This document shows positions 58,846 through 64,000 of a stretch of 64,000 nucleotides of DNA, piece by piece. The DNA is from Mixia osmundae IAM 14324 (Eukaryota > Basidiomycota > Mixiomycetes > Mixiales > Mixiaceae). Positions within the stretch are counted from its first letter, which is position 1. Each line of letters starts with the position of its first letter. The stretch lies in contig NW_014575561.1 of assembly GCF_000708205.1 (NCBI RefSeq), positions 566,299 to 630,298 on the forward strand, written 5' to 3'. Made by a program: the position numbers and the translations under genes. The notes beneath the pieces were generated by a model. It was not told the origin of the DNA, ran no database searches, and was given only the letters and a program-made list of their open reading frames with translations.

Positions 58846-61262
58846 TCAAGCTCTGGCGAGAGCGGACAGAGCACCAAGAAATCCTTGCGGATTGAGCACT
58901 TCTGTGCCGCCGTAGGTCACTCGCTTCCGAGCCGTTGCTGCGGTCGTCTGAGGAGCCTGACCACCTGATGACCTCGTAGCAAGCTCTTGCAGATTGGCAA
59001 ATTCGACATAGCTGGCGCCACCAACCATGAAGACGATGCCTTCGTTAAAAGTCTGCCTATTTCGTCCAGATGCTGCGGTGCTCTTGCTGCCTGCGCCACT
59101 TCTGCCAGATTTAGGATCGAATTGCAGATATTCATCGGTGTCTTGCAGGGCTTGCGTTGATGCTGCAGACGGCTCCATGATAGCCTCCACAATCCGTGTG
59201 ACTGCTACGTCCTTCTTGGCAGGCAAGAAGTTCTTGACTCCAGAGATGATATTGTCGAAACCGCCGGACAAGCCGCCTTCCTTAAGTCGGTCGGTAAGGC
59301 GATTGCTCAGCGAGCTAAACCCCCTAAAGAGCTCACCGCCTGCAGCTTGCGGCTGTGAGCTTGGCACGGCAAAGGAGGTCATCCGTGATATCTCCCTTGT
59401 CCGCTTGACATATTCCCATGCACCCATGTCGACGCCAGTCTCTTTGAGCGATCGCTCGTACTCTGCAATATCATCTTTCGATACCGCTCCGTCAGGCGAC
59501 GAGAGATAGAAGTAGATGAGCAGTCGAAGCTTGTCCTCTGGCTTGCCCTTCGTCTTGCTCGTGTCTCTGAGCGCTTCGAGGATGGTCGCCTTTGTTTGTT
59601 TTGTGATAGCTTCCTCTAGTTGAAAGAGATTGTCGAGTCCGCGATCCTTGATGCCTTCGAGCAGCGCAGAGGCGATGTTCATATGCGCATCGAGCGTTTG
59701 CTTGCGGGCTGTTAGCTTCGGTAATGCTTCTATAGCCGCCTTTAGGTGCGCAGCATTGGACGTCATGTCACTGCAGCAAGTCAGTCGGATGTAAGTCTGG
59801 AAAACTTGCTCTGCTTACATCTGGCTGACGTCTGTCAGATCGCCAATCCCCGTCGTGCGAGTGATGTCGGCAGCATCCGCCTTGTACTTCGTCAACTCTG
59901 CATCGATTTCTTCCGCGACTTGCGGAAAGGGGCTGCCTGCGTTGCGCTCCCAAAAGAAGTCTTTCGTATCGAGATCGTACGTGCGCTTCTGGGATCGACC
60001 TGCTTCAAGCGCCTGAAAGTTTGTCAGCGCTGCGATGTTCGAGAAGAAGGCTCGAGGTTTACCTCTACTGTGACGCGGTTGAGCTTCATCTCTAAAACGT
60101 CGTTGACAAGCGCTTGGTATGTCCAGGAATGCGCCAGCATCGGTACGAGGTCGATGTTCCGGTCCAATATGATGAGCACTGCGAGAGGCGAATTCTTCGT
60201 CAGTCAAACCCATATCTAATCATAGCTACACACCCGGTCTTTGGAAAGACGACGCGCCGCCAGACTCGTTGAAGAGCGTCGAGCCACGGGAAGCGGCAGA
60301 CTCGCGTAGCCTCGCGTCCACCTTTCTCGCAACCATTTCTGCAGCGTTGCCGCCCGGACAGCGAATGATAGGTAGCTGGCCAAGTGTCGCTATGACGCTG
60401 AACAAGCCCTTTGCTATCCTGTCCACTAAGGCCTCGATATCCGAATCGCCTGACTTTGGATCATTCAGGCGCTCGTATGTCGAGCGCAGGTCGTCGACAT
60501 GAGTCGCGGTCGAGCTACTTGCAACTGCATTTGAAAAGCTGGGCGTCGACAATGCGGGCGCAAGAGAGAAGAGAGCGGGCTCTAGGACGATAAAGTCAAG
60601 ATTCTGGTCGTAGACCTGCATACCACCGATCAGCTACTGTGACAATGCGAGCAGGACATTAGACGCGCCTGTTCGACGAGGTCGACGGTACCGCTGAGTG
60701 CAACTTGGTTGGCAAACTCTTCGAGCAATCCTCGTGGTAGCGATGACGTGAAGTTGATGTAGAATGATTCGTAGAGATTCCGCTTGAGATCCTCTGCTAT
60801 CCGCAATACGTTCTCTCGCGTCGGCATGACAAAATAGACTGCAGGCACGTCGGGTAACGCTGGTCTATCGGCGTGCAGCTGCCTGCAAAGATGCTGTTCG
60901 CTCAGCTCACTTTAGAGCTGACTTGAAGCCGCCCTCACAGATGCAGCGTCACACCATTGTCGCGCAAGTCAGAAACCTTGAGCGTCGTCGCCAGCACGTC
61001 CTGCCATACTGTCAAGGAGGTCCCTAGTAATCAGCTGTGGCACACGTACCTGGGAGCGCGAGTCGAGAATCAGGATCTTCCACACTGGCAGTGGGTTGCC
61101 GGGCGTGCTGCCGTTGACAAGTCCATTGACGTGTGCTGAATTGGCATAGCTCCCATTGACCGCTGCCGCGCCCGCTTGCGTTGCATTGAAGTTGAGTAGC
61201 GAGACTAGCGACGAGACTTGCTTGTCGCGGAGTGTCGGCCTGCTCACGAGGGCAGACGCCAT
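58846..61262 (-). CDS. SLY1: Sec1/Munc18-family protein Sly1
   Basis: A multi-exon gene from [20 protein letters not shown] at 61262 to the TGA at 58846. Sly1 binds the syntaxin Sed5 and promotes SNARE assembly in ER-Golgi transport. Marks: [129 protein letters not shown], and a Sly1-type end [20 protein letters not shown]...[14 protein letters not shown]. The intron before VYDQNLDF (about 60615-60664) starts with GC (CAG|GCGCGT). An Asn/Gly/Ser-rich insert ([20 protein letters not shown]) follows the first helix. Confidence 0.9.
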
Positions 61263-61564
61263 GCTAGGCAGCGGTGAGGCACGCCAGCACACTTGCGACC
61301 CGTCATTTGATTCATCCAGGTGAATCCAGACCAGTCACGTGTCTGTCAGGCGCGGTTGGAAGGACAAATTCGAAGCGAAGGTACGAACGATCGAACGAGG
61401 CTGCGTGCTAGTCGTGGTACGTGCGTAGGTGCGAGCCCGTCGGACGATCCTGTCAGGGTCAACGAGCGTTGACGAGGCAGTGGTCTCTGCAAGATCGGGT
61501 GGTCAGCCGCGCAATTTCTTTGTTACGCATTATCCCTTTCATCGGCCAACGAGGCCCTATCACG

Positions 61565-62934
61565 ATGACGACCGCCAAACACAGCAGGCGGACCACACTG
61601 GCTATCAGCCTGCTCCTGACGAGCTACGCAAACGCACAAGCAGCAATGCCTGAGGCCTCGAAAACAGCTAGTCCAACCCTCCTTTCAGCAGCAATACAGG
61701 GCGGATCGCTAGGCATTTCGTCAGTCACTGTGGCTACGGGCATCGCTGCGAGTGCGGCTGCTTCGGCCACTAGCGGTGAGATCTCAAGGAATGAGCCTTG
61801 ACCGTGCTGAGCACGTGAGCAGTTATCATGTCAAATGCTCAGGCAGCAACGAGCACGGCTGCCACTGTCGTCACAACAAGCGTGGCAGCAGTCTCTGGTG
61901 GTGCAGGTGGCTTGATACCGGACAACATGAGCGAGTCATGTACCAACTTTCTCGTCGCATTCAACGAAGATCCCGTCTTTGCATCGTGCTCTGCGCCATT
62001 ACTCAGTGCCATCTCGGCATTCGCACCGGCGAGCACGACAACAGTGAGCAATACTTTGGCAGACTCGAGCGTGACCGCTTTCTGCGCAACGAGTTCATCC
62101 AGCGGCTGCTCAGATTCGGCAGTGCGATCGGCGCTCAACCAGTTCAGCACGAATTGCACGACTGAACTCAATTCGCCCTCGGGCGATAATCTGCTCGTCA
62201 AGACGCTCTACGATGCTGTCTATCTCCTCAATCCTTTCCGGACCGCACTGTGCACTCTCGATTCTGCAACCGGCAAGAGCTGCGCCTTTTCGCAAACGTC
62301 AGCCTCGGCAGCGACAGCCAATCTCACGCAAAGTAGCGCTGCCGTCTTGCTCGTGCAGGATCAGGCCAGCTTTGACGTCAGCACGCTCTATTACCGCGTG
62401 CCTCAAGATGCAATCTCAGCAGGAAGCTGGTCGACGGTCTCGTCGAACAAGACAACGCATACAAAATCGCACGACAAGCGTTCGCATGCACACCACCACG
62501 AGCTCGCCAAACGCCAAGAAGCAGCAGCAACGGACACTGCGAGCGCAGCAACGACTACTGCTACAGGCTCATTGTTACCCAATGGCACGACCTTTCGCAC
62601 TCTGGCTCTACCCTTCTTGCAGCTCTCGCTGTCAACGAGCACAGGCAACGCATCGTGCACAGAATGTGCGCAGAGTGTCTTGGCATCCTACATCGCTTGG
62701 GAAAAGTCACAGCCGTATGTGATTGGCTTGGGCAATTCAGACATGCTGGGAGGTCAGTCGGCGCTCTGGCGTCAAGTCAGCACATCCTGCGGAACACACT
62801 TTACCACTACCATCAACAAGAACGCGGGCATCACGTCGTTCTTGACCGGCTCGGCGCCAATGGCGCCGCATGTCCATGGCGCTCTGGCATTCCTGATACT
62901 CTCGTTGCTTCCGATCATATTCACGCTCGCATAG
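61565..62934 (+). CDS. Ser/Ala/Thr-rich secreted, GPI-type protein
   Basis: Two exons (61565-61775, 61823-62934) give 440 residues. A signal peptide (RRTTLAISLLLTSYANAQA) starts the protein, and a C-terminal hydrophobic stretch (HGALAFLILSLLPIIFTLA) with small residues before it fits a GPI-attachment signal. Between them are paired, Cys-containing modules (SCTNFLVAFNEDPVFASCSA and CTECAQSVLASYIAWEKSQP), which resemble fungal surface proteins of unknown role, and a Lys/His-rich linker (THTKSHDKRSHAHHHELAKR) with a possible KR processing site. I do not recognise a named enzyme domain. The intron (47 nt) joins SATS to VIMSNAQ. Confidence 0.68.
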
Positions 62935-63212
62935 GCTCGCCACGCATCTTGTAGAGAAGCTGTATTGCATTATCGTGCATCCGGTCGTCTTCGCCCCGGT
63001 TGCAAGGTGAACCAAGTCTGGCAGATAAAGCGCTGCGTCACCGGGCAGCGTTCGCGCGCTACACTCCTTCGAGCGTGCTCTGACAGCGTACCACTTGTGA
63101 TGTCCTTACTGCCTTTGCTCGGCTTGCTGCGTCTGATGAGCTTCTAGTGCTCGTAGAAGGAGCCCGCGTGGCACGCGAGCATGATCCGCATGAGTGAACA
63201 TTATTATCCCAG

Positions 63213-64000
63213 CTAGTAATGCCTGGACAGAACTTGCTGCGTGAAGCCTCCAAAAGAAAGGTCGTGGGTGAGAAGGTCATCGACATCAGGCTGTAAGAAG
63301 ACTGCCAGTGTCTCTCGCGTGATGACAGCTCCTTGCACAGTCTGCCACAGCGATCGATCTGCGCTCTGTTCGATGGCATGTCGTATACCAGCCGTCGCTT
63401 GGTGGGATACCTGACCTGCACGAACACAGTGCGTCGTGCCAAGCAGCTCGCCGTGACTCATGACTTGGATTGCTTCGCCGAGCTGGATCGCCACGCTATC
63501 GGGTGGTATGTTGACCTTGAGCACTCGTGAAGCGCATCCGGCTGTAGCATGCGTGCGAATGTACAGTCCTGCATCTGGATTTGGCGAGGGAATTGCTAAT
63601 GGCTCGGGTCGGGTCTGCGCATCGCTCGAATGAAGCAAATACATGGCTTGCGTAAGAACCGTCAAAATCGAGTCTATGATCGGGTCAGCATAGATTCAGA
63701 CGATATGGGCAGACGCACGATCAAGGTGCCAGCCGCATAGATCATCCTCGCTCGCTATCGCAGGCGCGGCAGGAGAGGACGTGCTACCGTCGAGTCGGAG
63801 CTCCTGACCCGGCACAGGAAAGTAGTGCAATAATCGCGCTTTGCTGCATTGCGAATGTTGGATCATCTCGGAAGCGCGCATCTTGCCTTTGGTTGTGCGA
63901 GAGTCGATGAGCTCATCGCATCGTTTGGCCAGCTGAATGCCAATATCGCGCATGAAGCTCGAAAGTGTCTTGAAATCTGTTTCATAGCTCGGACAGTCTT
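63213..64000 (-). CDS. 2-oxoglutarate/Fe(II) oxygenase-like, C-terminal part
   Basis: The 3' portion of a gene entering from the right edge. Two exons are seen (63719-64000 and 63213-63673) with a 45-nt intron that splits the second His of DDLCGWHLDHS. The protein resembles isopenicillin-N-synthase-like fungal oxygenases: HSQCSKARLLHYFPVPGQ, the Fe ligands His and Asp in WHLDH, SILTVLTQAMYLL, then PNPDAGLYIRT, AIQLGEAIQVMSHGELLGTT with the distal ligand region THCVR, and a C-terminal ETLAVFLQPDVDDLL. The substrate is unknown. The N-terminal half lies outside the window. Confidence 0.72.

Overview
The window is nuclear DNA of a gene-dense fungus. Nearly all of it is protein-coding genes cut by many introns of about 45-60 nt with branch sites close to CTGAC/CTAAT, and intergenic gaps are usually under 300 bp. 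The gene set (septin, dynamin Vps1, Sly1, COG1, RIC1, Rab11, SCAP, Med27, U2A', Grg1-like protein, many secreted proteins) is fungal. Intron style and several orthologues suggest a basidiomycete with a compact genome, perhaps Pucciniomycotina; that placement is an inference that I could not test. I recognised no retroelement, Polinton, virus copy, transposon or CRISPR array. || Layout, left to right: the 5' end of a secreted Gly-rich protein (-); a tRNA-Thr(AGU) with an intron (-); an NmrA-like pseudogene (-); an unknown gene (+); a type II membrane O-fucosyltransferase-like protein (+); proteasome ATPase Rpt1 (-); vacuolar ATPase subunit A, VMA1, carrying an in-frame intein (+); mitochondrial Met-tRNA synthetase (+); GLTP (-) and QCR9 (+); a CTLH/CRA protein (-) and a TRAPPC12-like protein (+); SmD3 (-) and Vps1 (+); an Mgr3-like TPR protein (-); a secreted FAD oxidase (+); a Grg1-like stress protein (+); COG1 (-) and Ypt3/Rab11 (+); RIC1 (-); four tandem paralogues of an unknown secreted family (-); HAS1 (+); a membrane-anchored GDSL esterase (+); Med27-like (-) and CCT1 (-); SCAP (+); septin Cdc3 (-); U2A' (+); a CSC1-like channel (+); SLY1 (-); a Ser/Ala-rich GPI-type protein (+); a partial 2OG-Fe(II) oxygenase (-). 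|| Several neighbours belong to membrane traffic (TRAPPC12, Vps1, COG1, Rab11, RIC1, SLY1, GLTP, SCAP). They are not co-directional, so I read this as ordinary gene content and not a cluster. || Four points stand out. (1) The VMA1 intein keeps its splicing residues but lacks both catalytic aspartates of its LAGLIDADG endonuclease. (2) Four secreted paralogues lie in alternating type I/type II order with matching exon lengths, as if a two-gene unit had been duplicated. (3) At least twelve introns appear to use GC-AG borders, several confirmed by reading frame plus family conservation. (4) The last intron of RPT1 lies directly in front of the stop codon. Exon models were built by eye from frame, splice signals and remembered family sequences. 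For most genes the summed exon lengths are a multiple of three.
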